From: UBA6168 sp039819485
Lineage (GTDB): Bacteria; Bacteroidota; Bacteroidia; Chitinophagales; Saprospiraceae
Reading direction: 5' to 3'
Length of the DNA: 64,000 nucleotides
Assembly (NCBI GenBank): GCA_039819485.1
Contig: JBCBRY010000007.1
Span: 62,001-126,000, forward strand
Made by a program: the position numbers and the translations under genes. The notes below the pieces were generated by a model. It saw only the letters and a list, made by a program, of their open reading frames with translations, was not told the origin of the DNA and made no database searches. Each line of letters starts with the position of its first letter. Position 1 is the stretch's first letter. This document shows positions 1 through 8,094 of the stretch, in pieces.

Positions 1-1308
1 AGACTCAGCCGCATTGACAGCCAGGCCGGTCAACTGTTTCATTTCTTTACTACGGCCTACCATCACCCCTGAGAATGCCTGCCGATACTCTTCGTTCTTA
101 CCGATCAGTTTGTAGGTAGGGATCTGCTTTTGCATCCCTTTGTAAGAAATGTCCCCCTTGTGTTCAAAGATGAAATGACGGTTTTTCTGAACGGTTTCAT
201 CCGTCAGGATTTCGCCCCATTTAGCCTTCATCATGATGCGGGCCGCAATATTGACCCGATTCCCGACGGCAGCATATTGGCACCGCTGATCGCCACCGAT
301 GATCCCGGTATAAGCTATGCCCGTGGCAATGCCGGCCCGCCTTTTTAAATCAGAAGCATTTTCCAGCGGTATCAGTTCTTCGTCCAATGCGATGAGGAAT
401 TCGAGCGCTCTTTCTGCATTATTTTCAAAGGAAACCGGTGCTCCAAAAAGGATGACCATTACGCCACCTTTGTCTGCAAACTCCATTTCTTTGAAATACC
501 CTGAAAAACTAGCCACCTTTTCAAGGACAACGCTTGCAAACTCGTTCAATCCATGGTGATCAAGTAATCCCTCGAACGATAAAAAGACAGAGACGACTGT
601 CCTGAATTCTCCTCTTTGATTAAACTGGATTATGGCCTCTGGAAGGAACCTGCTCGAAACAGCCCTCGACAAGGTGGAGCGGCGGGGCCTTTTTCCTTTG
701 GGCAGTTCTAAAAGGTCGTCAGAAGGATTGAGTTTATAATACCCCTCATCCGCAATGGCAGACAAGTGGTTAGAGGCCTTCATCTGCTTCTTGAAGTATT
801 CATCGACAATGATTTCCTGTGAACCGGCATGAGACTGGCTATTGGCACATCCCATAATGGCCTGTCCCCTGAAATAAAAGGATTTATTTTCAAAACCGAC
901 AATCCCCCATTCTATCCGCCCGTGGGAAATACCAATCTTCATTTTTATGTCAAACCCTTCAAATTCAGAAGAAGCTTTTTGCAAGAGCTGAAAATGCTCA
1001 AACGAGATGGCAGCTATGTGCTCAGCTGTCAGATGGCTATTTTTCTCTGGAAAAATTCCAAAGTACGCATCGCCGGCAAAGTGAGGAATAAAACCGCCGT
1101 GCTTGTATACGAGGGCAACCATTGGGCTGAAAATAGCATTCAATATATCTGAAAGCTTTTCAGCCCCGACCTTTCCTTCTTTCAACAGTTTCTCGGTCAA
1201 CCTGGTAAAACCTGACAAATCCACAAAAATGGCAAAGCCCGTCAAGCTTCCCTGGCTGGCACCCGATTCGAACTGATCCTGGATAAAATGTGGAATTAAG
1301 TTTTTCAC
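1..1308 (-). CDS. Class III adenylate/guanylate cyclase with two cyclase domains (5' part; gene continues past left edge)
   Basis: 436 residues are visible. The start is GTG at 1308; a TGA lies directly upstream in frame, so no earlier start is possible. Two cyclase-type domains follow each other. The first (about 18-175) carries both metal-binding aspartates, D30 in FVDLSGFTR and D80 in FAGDAYFGIF. The second (about 230-400) lacks the first aspartate but has the transition-state pair N353 and R357 in GNRVNIAAR. This split is the one seen in mammalian soluble adenylyl cyclase, where C1 and C2 of one chain form a single active site. The sequence then enters VGRSKEMKQL, which resembles the linker to a P-loop AAA/TPR region in bacterial cyclase-ATPase fusions; that region lies outside the window. 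The likely product is cAMP; cGMP is not excluded. Confidence 0.85.
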   Translation of the reverse strand, partial: MKNLIPHFIQDQFESGASQGSLTGFAIFVDLSGFTRLTEKLLKEGKVGAEKLSDILNAIFSPMVALVYKHGGFIPHFAGDAYFGIFPEKNSHLTAEHIAAISFEHFQLLQKASSEFEGFDIKMKIGISHGRIEWGIVGFENKSFYFRGQAIMGCANSQSHAGSQEIIVDEYFKKQMKASNHLSAIADEGYYKLNPSDDLLELPKGKRPRRSTLSRAVSSRFLPEAIIQFNQRGEFRTVVSVFLSFEGLLDHHGLNEFASVVLEKVASFSGYFKEMEFADKGGVMVILFGAPVSFENNAERALEFLIALDEELIPLENASDLKRRAGIATGIAYTGIIGGDQRCQYAAVGNRVNIAARIMMKAKWGEILTDETVQKNRHFIFEHKGDISYKGMQKQIPTYKLIGKNEEYRQAFSGVMVGRSKEMKQLTGLAVNAAES

Positions 1309-1412
1309 TCAGTTAGAGGTGGCTTTTAGATTTGAAACCCTCGAAACTCAAAGTTAGTCAACGGCAATTGAGAAATCTAACTTATTGAACATATTTCAGG
1401 CTACGGAAGTTT

Positions 1413-1435
1413 AGAACGGGCAGATTGCCCGTTCT
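1413..1435. terminator. Perfect hairpin downstream of the DUF6427 gene
   Basis: Inverted repeat with 10-base arms (AGAACGGGCA, loop GAT, TGCCCGTTCT). It lies 31 bases beyond the stop of the leftward gene ending at 1466 and upstream of the cyclase gene. There is no T-run on either strand, so termination is possible but not certain. Confidence 0.4.
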
Positions 1436-1465
1436 ACTGACAAATACAAAAATTGATCGAGCAAG

Positions 1466-2449
1466 TTATAATTGCCAGGGGACCCACTGCAGTACCAACG
1501 CTAAAATCAAAATCAAAAAATGAATGGACTCTGCCCATTGACTTTTCATACTGGTAAAGGTAAACGCCAGAAACACCCCCAGGGCAGGCGCCAACATGAT
1601 CAGATGCTCAAATGCAAGCTGATCCTGAAAGAAGGTTCCGATCAGGGCAGAAATCATTACCCAATACAGAATACTGATTTTTTTTTGAGCCTGGATATTG
1701 CGCCTGGTCAGGTATGCTCCATTGTTCGCTACAACGAACAGGATCGCCAGGGCAAAGACAATCGACTTGGCATACGCTTCCCATCCACCCGGCTCGCTAC
1801 CAAAGCTAAGGAAGGAAAAATTGTCTCCGAATTGGGTTTGCCAAAAGAAATCCCCCTGATCAAATACAAAGTAATACAACCAGCCCAATATGAAAGGAAT
1901 TGCCAGCCCGATCAAAAGCATCAGCCGTTCCTTGATATTGAATGCCCGTAAAATATTTAGCCCTGCATTGATGAGAATAAAGTAAAACAAGAATGGAAAA
2001 TAGAAAAGGCTGGCTACCCCGGTCCAAAATCCTGCGTTAAAAATCCGATCGGCACAGGAAGAAACCTTATAGGTCGAATACAACTCTACCAATGCTACCA
2101 GTATAAAGGTGTTTCCAATCAGTACAGGCGACAAGTATAAAAAATCAGGTACCAGGCAAGCAACCAGAACATAGAAAACACCAGGAAACAAATTGACCTC
2201 ATTGGACAGTCGATTGCTCAGTACCAGTGAATTGATCAGAAAGCCCTGAACGACCAATAACAATATGGCGATTACCTGTGCAGTCACCGTCTGTGATCCA
2301 ATCCAACCATATACCAAATGGCTAAGCAAACCCTCTCCCGATGGATTCCATTTGAATGGGGCCACGAATACCGAAGACCTTAGAATCAGGATATAGAATA
2401 CGAGGAAGACGCTTGAAAACAACTGGTTGGTCCTAAAAAATGTAAGCAC
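1466..2449 (-). CDS. DUF6427 family polytopic membrane protein
   Basis: 327 residues, almost wholly hydrophobic, with about 9-10 membrane-spanning stretches and short loops. The overall pattern, including FVVANNGAYLTRR near residue 245 and the aromatic C-terminus, matches my recollection of the Bacteroidota-restricted DUF6427 family, which has no assigned function. No catalytic motif is visible. It is transcribed leftward alone: the sigma factor gene upstream points away, and a perfect hairpin follows the stop. A role in transport or in synthesis of an envelope component is possible but not shown. The family name is from memory of the pattern and is the least certain part of the call. Confidence 0.6.
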   Translation of the reverse strand: MLTFFRTNQLFSSVFLVFYILILRSSVFVAPFKWNPSGEGLLSHLVYGWIGSQTVTAQVIAILLLVVQGFLINSLVLSNRLSNEVNLFPGVFYVLVACLVPDFLYLSPVLIGNTFILVALVELYSTYKVSSCADRIFNAGFWTGVASLFYFPFLFYFILINAGLNILRAFNIKERLMLLIGLAIPFILGWLYYFVFDQGDFFWQTQFGDNFSFLSFGSEPGGWEAYAKSIVFALAILFVVANNGAYLTRRNIQAQKKISILYWVMISALIGTFFQDQLAFEHLIMLAPALGVFLAFTFTSMKSQWAESIHFLILILALVLQWVPWQL

Positions 2450-2964
2450 AAGTGTTTGTATAAATTAGGTTAGTTGCGACCAAAAATCAAGTTCCTGTTT
2501 AATACCGATTCTTTTGATCGCCACTTAATCATGAATGGGCCATCTTGGCCGCTGGCTCCATTTGCCGGTCAAAGGTATAAACATGGCACTGAAGAAAAAA
2601 AACTCGCCACTCATAATACGGTCCACCCTTGCCTTTCATGTCACCATGCCCTTTGTACTTCGATTTATTTAGCCTAGATGACAAAACCCTTAACATGATT
2701 AAACAGTGCAGCTAAAATGAAGCTCTGCTTATATCATTTGAGGTAACTTATTTTAACTTTCAATAAATTTTGAAATTACAGATAAATCGCTATTTTTATA
2801 AATCGTTGTTTTACAATAATTTATGATTAAATTATTCCAAAATGAGTAAGAAATTACAATGCAAGTGAAACATTTTTAATCATTTTGTTTAACTTTTTAA
2901 TAAAAAAAATTAATTTTGACCTATAAATGTTAAACAATCCATCCAACAATCAAATAAAATCATC
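2450..2964. other. Intergenic region between divergent genes (AT-rich)
   Basis: No coding sequence is supported here. The stretch 2700-2960 is strongly AT-rich and holds the sigma factor promoter, annotated separately. The part nearer 2450-2700 shows no recognised element and must contain the leftward promoter of the DUF6427 gene, which I could not identify. Confidence 0.6.
2884..2918 (+). promoter_or_regulatory. Putative Bacteroidota-type promoter of the ECF sigma gene
   Basis: A perfect -7 element TAATTTTG (TAnnTTTG) lies at 2911-2918. A -33 TTTG lies at 2884-2887. The spacer is 23 bases, slightly longer than the usual 19-21. The inferred transcript start is about 40 bases before the ATG at 2965. 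Confidence 0.55.
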
Positions 2965-3498
2965 ATGTCAAAGTCTAATTTCAATCAAAAATTTGCAGAG
3001 TTAACTCCTGTTCTCAACGCTTTTGCATACAATTTGACCCAAAACCATGAAGACGCTAAAGACCTATACCAAGAGACAGCTTTCAGAGCCATGGCCAACA
3101 GGGAAAAGTTTAGACCAGACACAAACTTCAAAGCATGGTTATTCACCATCATGAAAAATATCTTCATCAACAATTACCGCAAAAAGGTGAAATCAAATAC
3201 GATCATGGACTCTACCGACAACCTTTATTATATAAATTCTGGCAAACGTTCGGAAGAGAACCAAGGTGACACCATCACTCTCATCAAGGAACTCAAAAGC
3301 TTGATCGCCAAACTGGAAGACAATATCAGGATACCTTTCCTCATGCATTACGAAGGTTACAAGTACCAAGAAATTGCCGATAAGTTTGAACTGCCCCTGG
3401 GAACGGTGAAGAGCAGAATTTTCTTCGCCAGAAGAGAGTTAAAAGCACAGATCAAGCAACGGTACCGCTTTGTGGACGAAATGCTGTTAAGAGCATAA
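2965..3498 (+). CDS. RNA polymerase sigma factor, ECF (sigma-70) family
   Basis: 177 residues, a usual ECF length. Region 2 (about 10-80) includes EDAKDLYQET and FKAWLFTIMKNIFINNYRK, the part that melts and reads the -10 region. Region 4 (about 115-165) has the helix-turn-helix HYEGYKYQEIADKF followed by PLGTVKSRIFFARREL. No anti-sigma gene is adjacent, which fits the stand-alone RpoE-like ECF factors common in Bacteroidota, where close relatives are often expressed constitutively. It has its own promoter and is followed by a strong terminator at 3523-3556. The target genes cannot be told from the sequence. Confidence 0.92.
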   Translation: MSKSNFNQKFAELTPVLNAFAYNLTQNHEDAKDLYQETAFRAMANREKFRPDTNFKAWLFTIMKNIFINNYRKKVKSNTIMDSTDNLYYINSGKRSEENQGDTITLIKELKSLIAKLEDNIRIPFLMHYEGYKYQEIADKFELPLGTVKSRIFFARRELKAQIKQRYRFVDEMLLRA

Positions 3499-3522
3499 AT
3501 ATTTTCAATTTTGATTGATCGT

Positions 3523-3556
3523 AAAATGCCCGCATGGCTCATCATGCGGGCATTTT
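3523..3556 (+). terminator. Rho-independent terminator after the sigma factor gene
   Basis: Perfect 14-base arms (AAAATGCCCGCATG and its complement), 6-base loop, then a T-run (TTTTTGTTTTT). It starts 25 bases beyond the sigma factor stop codon. Confidence 0.9.
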
Positions 3557-3823
3557 TGTTTTTCACCTCCCTCTTATCGACATGCAGACCGGCCTCTTTC
3601 CAACCCCCGGCCAACCTTTTGTCAAGTTTTTTTGTGATTTTTTTTGAAAAAAAATTTCACAAAAAGAAGGAAACAGGAATTATTTTTTCACAAAAAAATC
3701 ACGTTTTTTCTAACACATATTTCATAAAAAATTGAAAATCAGTATTTTAAAATTTAACCATCAAAATGAATGAAGAGAAAAAACTCTCACAAAGGGTTAA
3801 TTTTGTCCTTTGTCTTAGCAAAA

Positions 3824-4016
3824 TATACTTGCACATTTGTATCGTGATTAGTGAGTAACACAGAGGAACAAGAAAAAACGAAGAGAAGAGTTACAGAGTG
3901 AAGAGTGAAAAAAGTCGGTCAAAAGGATCGACCACCAGTTTGAAAATGTTCATGGGATTATAATTTGTTAATAGCCAGTCGTCCCGACTGCGTCGGGACG
4001 AGCTGCTTTTTTAATC
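3824..4016 (+). ncRNA. Candidate small RNA unit (promoter-like element, hairpins, terminator)
   Basis: A promoter-like TTTG (3802-3805) and TATACTTG (3824-3831; one mismatch to TAnnTTTG) are 18 bases apart. A transcript from about 3838 would carry a hairpin at 3915-3931 (TCGGTC, loop AAAAG, GATCGA), the repeated box ATGTTCATGGGATTA at 3946-3960, and a 9-bp GC-rich hairpin at 3980-4000 (CGTCCCGAC, loop TGC) followed by TTTTTT. No open reading frame fits. The RNA is an inference from layout alone; I recognise no known family. Confidence 0.35.
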
Positions 4017-4361
4017 TCTTTTCAAACTACTTGATAGAATATGTTCATGGGATTATAATTTGTTGGTAGTAAGCCCCTTCCAACACGAAGGGGTATTACT
4101 AACTTTTAAAGGCCCATCTGAATAAAGATACGCATCAGCCTAACAAAAAAAGCCGGTCAAAAGAGACCGGCACTTAAAAATTAGTTCATGGGATACTAAC
4201 TCTAATGCAGAATTTCGCTAACAATATTTCATGGGATTAAAAAATTATCTTTCGCAAAAAGTAAATAGGCTGATGCAAAAATACAAGGGACATTGCCGAT
4301 AACAAAAAAAAAGGCAAAAATTCCCTAAAAGATTTCGTTTTTGGATATGTTCATGGGATTA
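3946..4361 (+). repeat. Five dispersed copies of a TTCATGGGAT box in a gene-free stretch
   Basis: The core starts at 3949, 4044, 4185, 4228 and 4350, at irregular intervals of 95, 141, 43 and 122 bases. Four copies extend to TTCATGGGATTA; the third reads GGATACTA. Copies 1 and 2 share about 27 bases, continuing into TAATTTGTT. Copies 1, 2 and 5 are each followed by an unrelated hairpin (3980-4000, 4067-4101, 4365-4393). Copies 1 and 3 are each preceded by a hairpin with a GGTCAAAAG loop side (3915-3931 and 4152-4171). The irregular spacing rules out a CRISPR array. The region lies between the sigma factor terminator and gpsA. Confidence 0.7.
4067..4101 (+). terminator. Hairpin after the second TTCATGGGAT box
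   Basis: TAGTAA and CCCCTTC pair with GAAGGGG and TTACTA around a 6-base loop (4081-4086), with a small internal asymmetry. It is followed by ACTTTTAAA, a weak T-run. It may end a short transcript. Confidence 0.45.
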
Positions 4362-4364
4362 TTT

Positions 4365-4399
4365 AAAAGTCATGCTTGTTTAGCATGACTTTTTTTTTG
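4365..4399 (+). terminator. Strong hairpin plus T-run after the fifth TTCATGGGAT box
   Basis: 12-base arms AAAAGTCATGCT and AGCATGACTTTT enclose a TGTTT loop (4377-4381), followed by a run of T to 4398. This is a classic rho-independent terminator on the + strand. On the - strand it has an A-rich flank on one side and could also serve leftward gpsA, whose stop is 64 bases away. Confidence 0.75.
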
Positions 4400-4456
4400 C
4401 CCATGCCTGATCCAATACGCACTATCTTCTATCATGTTACCACTTTTCCGAACTTT

Positions 4457-5512
4457 TCATAAAAAATCAACGTCAACATAATAAGGATAACGCATTAAAT
4501 ACTCAATAGCTTTTTCCATTTCATATCCTTCGTGGACAGCCTTATACAACATTTGTGTAATGGGCACATGTAACTTCAAGTGGTCGGCCAGGTGTTTGGC
4601 AATTTTCAATGTCCTCACTCCTTCAGCGACCTCTGGCATGTTGGCCAATATTTCACCCACTGTTTTACCTTGCCCCATTTGATAGCCCAGCGAATAGTTC
4701 CTGCTATCCCGGCTCGTGGCTGTACATACCAAATCCCCGATGCCGGCCGTACCAACGAAAGGTTTAGGTGACGTGCCCAACGCCTTACCGAAATAGATCA
4801 TCTCCATCAGCCCGCGGGTAATCAATAGTGCCTGGATATTTTTGCCCATGCCAAGGCCACCCAGGATACCGCTTCCAATGGCAATAATGTTTTTCAAAGC
4901 CCCAGCCAATTCGGCACCCAAAATTTCATAAGTCCCAAACACCTGAAAATGGCGGCTGCTAAGCGCTTTTTTGCCCAGTTCAACCACTTCGTTGAACTTA
5001 CTCCCTATGACGGTGGCGGTAGGTTGCCCCTCATTGATTTCCCTCGCCAAATTAGGTCCGGAAAGGCACCCGATACGAACGACAACACTTTCTTGCAGGA
5101 TTACCTCGCTCATGGTACAAACGTCATTTCGACTGATCTGGCCTTTTGCGAGGTCTTCCTCGCTAAGGTTGTGCATGTCAAAACCTTTGGTACCATGGAT
5201 CAATATATGATATGGATGTAAGAAAGGAGAAAACTGCTTCATCATATCCCGAAACCCTGCTGAAGGCACGACTGGAAAAATCAGGCTACAGTTCTCTGCC
5301 ACTTCCTGCAGGTTGTTGGTAGCCTGTACATTTTCGGCAAACTGAACCCTTAAATTTGGATGTACGCGATCTTTATTGATGGCATTAACCAACTCCACTT
5401 GACGTCCGTACATTAACACATCAGTGTTATGAGATAGCAAATTGGCTATCGCCGTTCCAAAACTTCCCGTCCCAATTACGCCTACTTTCGATCTTTTCTT
5501 TACATCAGACAT
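4457..5512 (-). CDS. gpsA: Glycerol-3-phosphate dehydrogenase [NAD(P)+]
   Basis: 351 residues, standard length. It reduces dihydroxyacetone phosphate to sn-glycerol 3-phosphate, the backbone for phospholipid synthesis, in the cytosol. The Rossmann motif GTGSFG is at 14-19. The catalytic lysines are K109 (in HGTKG) and K207 (in ELAGALKNI), and the substrate loop SGPNLAREI is at 151-159. The C-terminal helical domain contains GTAGIGDLVCTATS. The start ATG at 5512 directly precedes a lysine-rich lead-in to the first beta strand. It is a single gene; the MFS gene upstream ends 128 bases away on the same strand. Confidence 0.96.
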   Translation of the reverse strand: MSDVKKRSKVGVIGTGSFGTAIANLLSHNTDVLMYGRQVELVNAINKDRVHPNLRVQFAENVQATNNLQEVAENCSLIFPVVPSAGFRDMMKQFSPFLHPYHILIHGTKGFDMHNLSEEDLAKGQISRNDVCTMSEVILQESVVVRIGCLSGPNLAREINEGQPTATVIGSKFNEVVELGKKALSSRHFQVFGTYEILGAELAGALKNIIAIGSGILGGLGMGKNIQALLITRGLMEMIYFGKALGTSPKPFVGTAGIGDLVCTATSRDSRNYSLGYQMGQGKTVGEILANMPEVAEGVRTLKIAKHLADHLKLHVPITQMLYKAVHEGYEMEKAIEYLMRYPYYVDVDFL

Positions 5513-5640
5513 ATCTACCCATCACTGCCAAGCCATCCCTTTTCCAATATTTTAAGATAACAATTGAAAAACTCGTGCTTTTAGCGAAGCGGGTAAAAGT
5601 ACATTTTTCCAAAAAGAAAAAAGGGTTCTCTTTAGCGTAT

Positions 5641-6891
5641 TTAGGCCGCACTCTCAACTTCCAGCTCCTTTGCCAGTGGTTTTGCCCGGCCTGATTTCTT
5701 TTTCAAGTAGATATATCCAAACACGGACAAGATAGCCATTCCTCCCATTAGGTTCCACAGCGTTTCAAAGCCAAAATAATGGACAGTCTGAGTTCCAAGT
5801 GGAGGGCCTATAATATGAGCCAATGAGTACGTCATCGTGAATAGGCCCATGTAAGCTCCCCTGTTTTCTTCTGATGCCCGTCCCATGGCATAGGTATTAT
5901 TAAACGGCATGTTAAATATTTCACCTACCGAAAGAATGACCATAGAGATAATAGCGATGGCAATACTCCCTCCAACCGCATAATTGAGTAACATATACGC
6001 TACTCCAAACATTAACACGCCGACCCAGACACTGTCAATTACCCTTAACTTTCTTTCCAAGGTATACACCAATGGCATTTCTATAATGAAGATCAACAGG
6101 CCATTCATCGCCAATATATTTCCAATCATCAGTTCGGAAAACTGCAACTCTTCTTTATAGAAAACAGGCAAAGTATACAGGAATTGCATAAACACCACAG
6201 CACCAATCAACATCAGAAAAAGGAAAAAAAGATACTCCTTGTCTTTGTAAGGCGAAACTGATGGCTTCTGCGACTCTTGCACTTCCTGGTTTTTCTTTGC
6301 CCTCTTTACCTTCATAGTCAACAAAAAAAACAACCCTGCCACCATACAAGTCACCCCATCGGCCCAAAAAAGAGCCCAATAGCCAATGAAACTCACCAGC
6401 CATCCTCCAGCAGCCGGCCCCATTGCCCAGCCCAGGTTGACGGCCATACGCATGAGTGAAAATGCCCTCGTCCGATTCTCAGGCCTGCTGTACACTGCAA
6501 TGGCCGTCATGGCTGCCGGCCGCATAGCGTCGGCGATGACACTGGTTATAAATACAACTGCACCAACGGCCCAGACATCATGGACGAACCCCAGCGATAT
6601 GAACATCAGCCCTCCACCAAACAGAGACCAGAACATGACCCAGTAATAACCCAGCTTATCCGTCAGATATCCTCCAAGGTAAGAGCCGGCCAATGACCCC
6701 AGTCCAAAACTAAGCAGAACATAACCAGCCTGAATTATGGAAAACCCCAAATCCGCAGTCATATAAACACTCAGGAAAGGAATGACCATAGTGCCGCTAC
6801 GGTTGATAAAAGTAACCAACGACAGAAACCAAACCTCTTTCGAGAGTCCGGCAAGTGAATTTTTGTAAAGAGTCAGGGTTTTTGATAGCAT
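5641..6891 (-). CDS. Major facilitator superfamily transporter
   Basis: 416 residues with about 12 hydrophobic membrane segments in two halves, joined by a charged loop near residues 195-215 rich in K, E and Q. The loop between segments 2 and 3 has the MFS signature GGYLTDKLGYY (about 74-84). The protein resembles drug or metabolite efflux members (YajR/MdtH-like), but no motif fixes the substrate. It lies on the inner membrane. It is separated from porD upstream by a strong terminator and so is probably a single-gene unit, or is loosely linked to gpsA downstream. Confidence 0.85.
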   Translation of the reverse strand: MLSKTLTLYKNSLAGLSKEVWFLSLVTFINRSGTMVIPFLSVYMTADLGFSIIQAGYVLLSFGLGSLAGSYLGGYLTDKLGYYWVMFWSLFGGGLMFISLGFVHDVWAVGAVVFITSVIADAMRPAAMTAIAVYSRPENRTRAFSLMRMAVNLGWAMGPAAGGWLVSFIGYWALFWADGVTCMVAGLFFLLTMKVKRAKKNQEVQESQKPSVSPYKDKEYLFFLFLMLIGAVVFMQFLYTLPVFYKEELQFSELMIGNILAMNGLLIFIIEMPLVYTLERKLRVIDSVWVGVLMFGVAYMLLNYAVGGSIAIAIISMVILSVGEIFNMPFNNTYAMGRASEENRGAYMGLFTMTYSLAHIIGPPLGTQTVHYFGFETLWNLMGGMAILSVFGYIYLKKKSGRAKPLAKELEVESAA

Positions 6892-7007
6892 GGGCAGTCA
6901 GACTAGGTTTCACAATTTTCAAACAAGACTCCGTACAACCGGTTGCCTCGTCCAAATTATTGATTAAAGAATACCAACAAAAACATTTTTTAGTTCTGTG
7001 TACAATG

Positions 7008-7044
7008 AAAAAATGCAGGCAATCCGAAATTGCCTGCATTTTTT
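7008..7044 (-). terminator. Terminator of the bamD-rpoZ-coaBC-porD cluster
   Basis: Perfect 16-base arms (AAAAAATGCAGGCAAT and complement) with a 5-base loop, flanked by A-run and T-run, so functional on either strand. It lies 24 bases past the porD stop and upstream of the MFS gene. Confidence 0.88.
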
Positions 7045-7067
7045 TGTAAAATATTTAAATAAATAAA

Positions 7068-7973
7068 CTATCGACCAATCCCCTGTCGATAGTCTGAAGC
7101 GTTGGATGGATCAATTTTTATCATGACCTTTATAATCTCACTTTTCTCGTCGGGAAAGGCCCCTTTGTAGATCTCAATGATTTCATCTGATTTGCCGTTG
7201 GTAAAAACCTGCATAATCATCGAATTGGGGTAGCTGCTGTTCACATCCAACAACGTAGATAATGCCTGGGTCATAACCGCTCGCCCTGCCACAAAATTTT
7301 CATGAGCCACATCCAGTCCCTGCCGGTGGTAGTCATAAAATGCCTGCCGAAATGGCCTAACCCTTGGGCTCAATAAATTCTCGGCCAGCCAGTACCGGTT
7401 GCGCATTCCGTCCGAAGACCGCCAGCCTTTCACACTGCTGGCAACTCCCGGAGGCACCTGGTTGATGATATCCTGTGCGCGGTTGAAATAAGGGTCTCCT
7501 CCAAAAGGAGAAAAAGAATCATAATCGAGGCCGATCACAATGTTTGCATAAAAAGCCAAGATCGTCGGCAGTTCACTGATGTAAGCGGTCTGACTGTACT
7601 CCAATGGCTGGAATTGCTGATAGGAGAACGAAATATCTTTATCGAGATGATAGAACAGTTTTGTTTCATACATGCTTCCAAAGACAGGACGGGTAGAAGT
7701 AATGGCCAGTTCGGCGGTATAAGTATCACCATTCGTTTCCGAAGTGATGGTCATGATGAGGTCCATCTTGATGCGCTCGTCCTGCTCATAATCGTTTTCA
7801 GTCCACTTCTGATTATTTAAAAACTCTTCCATCGTCTGACTGAGCGTTTGAAACACCTTGGGGTCAGTTGTCTGGAGCTGGGGGGTCAGTATGCTTACGG
7901 TTACCTCCAACTCTTGCGCGCCTGCATGGCATAAAGTCAATAAAAATAAAACAGGTAGAAACCAATTTTTCAT
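7068..7973 (-). CDS. porD: PorD-like protein (DUF4835), type IX secretion system accessory
   Basis: 301 residues starting with a clear signal peptide (NWFLPVLFLLTLCHAGAQ, cleavage near 19/20), so a periplasmic or outer membrane location is expected. The body matches the DUF4835/PorD family: an ELEVTVSILTPQLQTTDP opening, a region with NIVIGLDYDSFSPFGGDPYF near residue 145, and a C-terminal KSEIIKVMIKIDP stretch. In Porphyromonas gingivalis PorD is needed for type IX secretion, but its exact part is not settled. It is the last gene of the bamD-rpoZ-coaBC-porD cluster, an order common in Bacteroidota, and is followed by a strong terminator. The presence of type IX-sorted proteins in this window agrees with the call. 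Confidence 0.85.
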   Translation of the reverse strand: MKNWFLPVLFLLTLCHAGAQELEVTVSILTPQLQTTDPKVFQTLSQTMEEFLNNQKWTENDYEQDERIKMDLIMTITSETNGDTYTAELAITSTRPVFGSMYETKLFYHLDKDISFSYQQFQPLEYSQTAYISELPTILAFYANIVIGLDYDSFSPFGGDPYFNRAQDIINQVPPGVASSVKGWRSSDGMRNRYWLAENLLSPRVRPFRQAFYDYHRQGLDVAHENFVAGRAVMTQALSTLLDVNSSYPNSMIMQVFTNGKSDEIIEIYKGAFPDEKSEIIKVMIKIDPSNASDYRQGIGR

Positions 7974-8094
7974 ATTTCGCTTGGGATTTTAAGTAGTTGT
8001 TAGAATTTACCTGAAATATAGAAAATCGAAATTGCCCTTGGCCATCTCCCACCACTTGTAACTCAATTTTCAAATAAACGATTTCAAATAAAGC

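Noticed and set aside
1520..1951. 143-codon rightward frame opposite the DUF6427 gene
   Set aside because: It lies antisense to a strongly hydrophobic membrane protein gene and has no domain or start context.
3511..3735. Possible protein of 74 residues downstream of the sigma gene
   Set aside because: It overlaps the terminator hairpin and has low-complexity Phe/Lys composition.
3946..4361. CRISPR array
   Set aside because: The box is only about 12-15 bases, the spacing is irregular and no cas genes are present.
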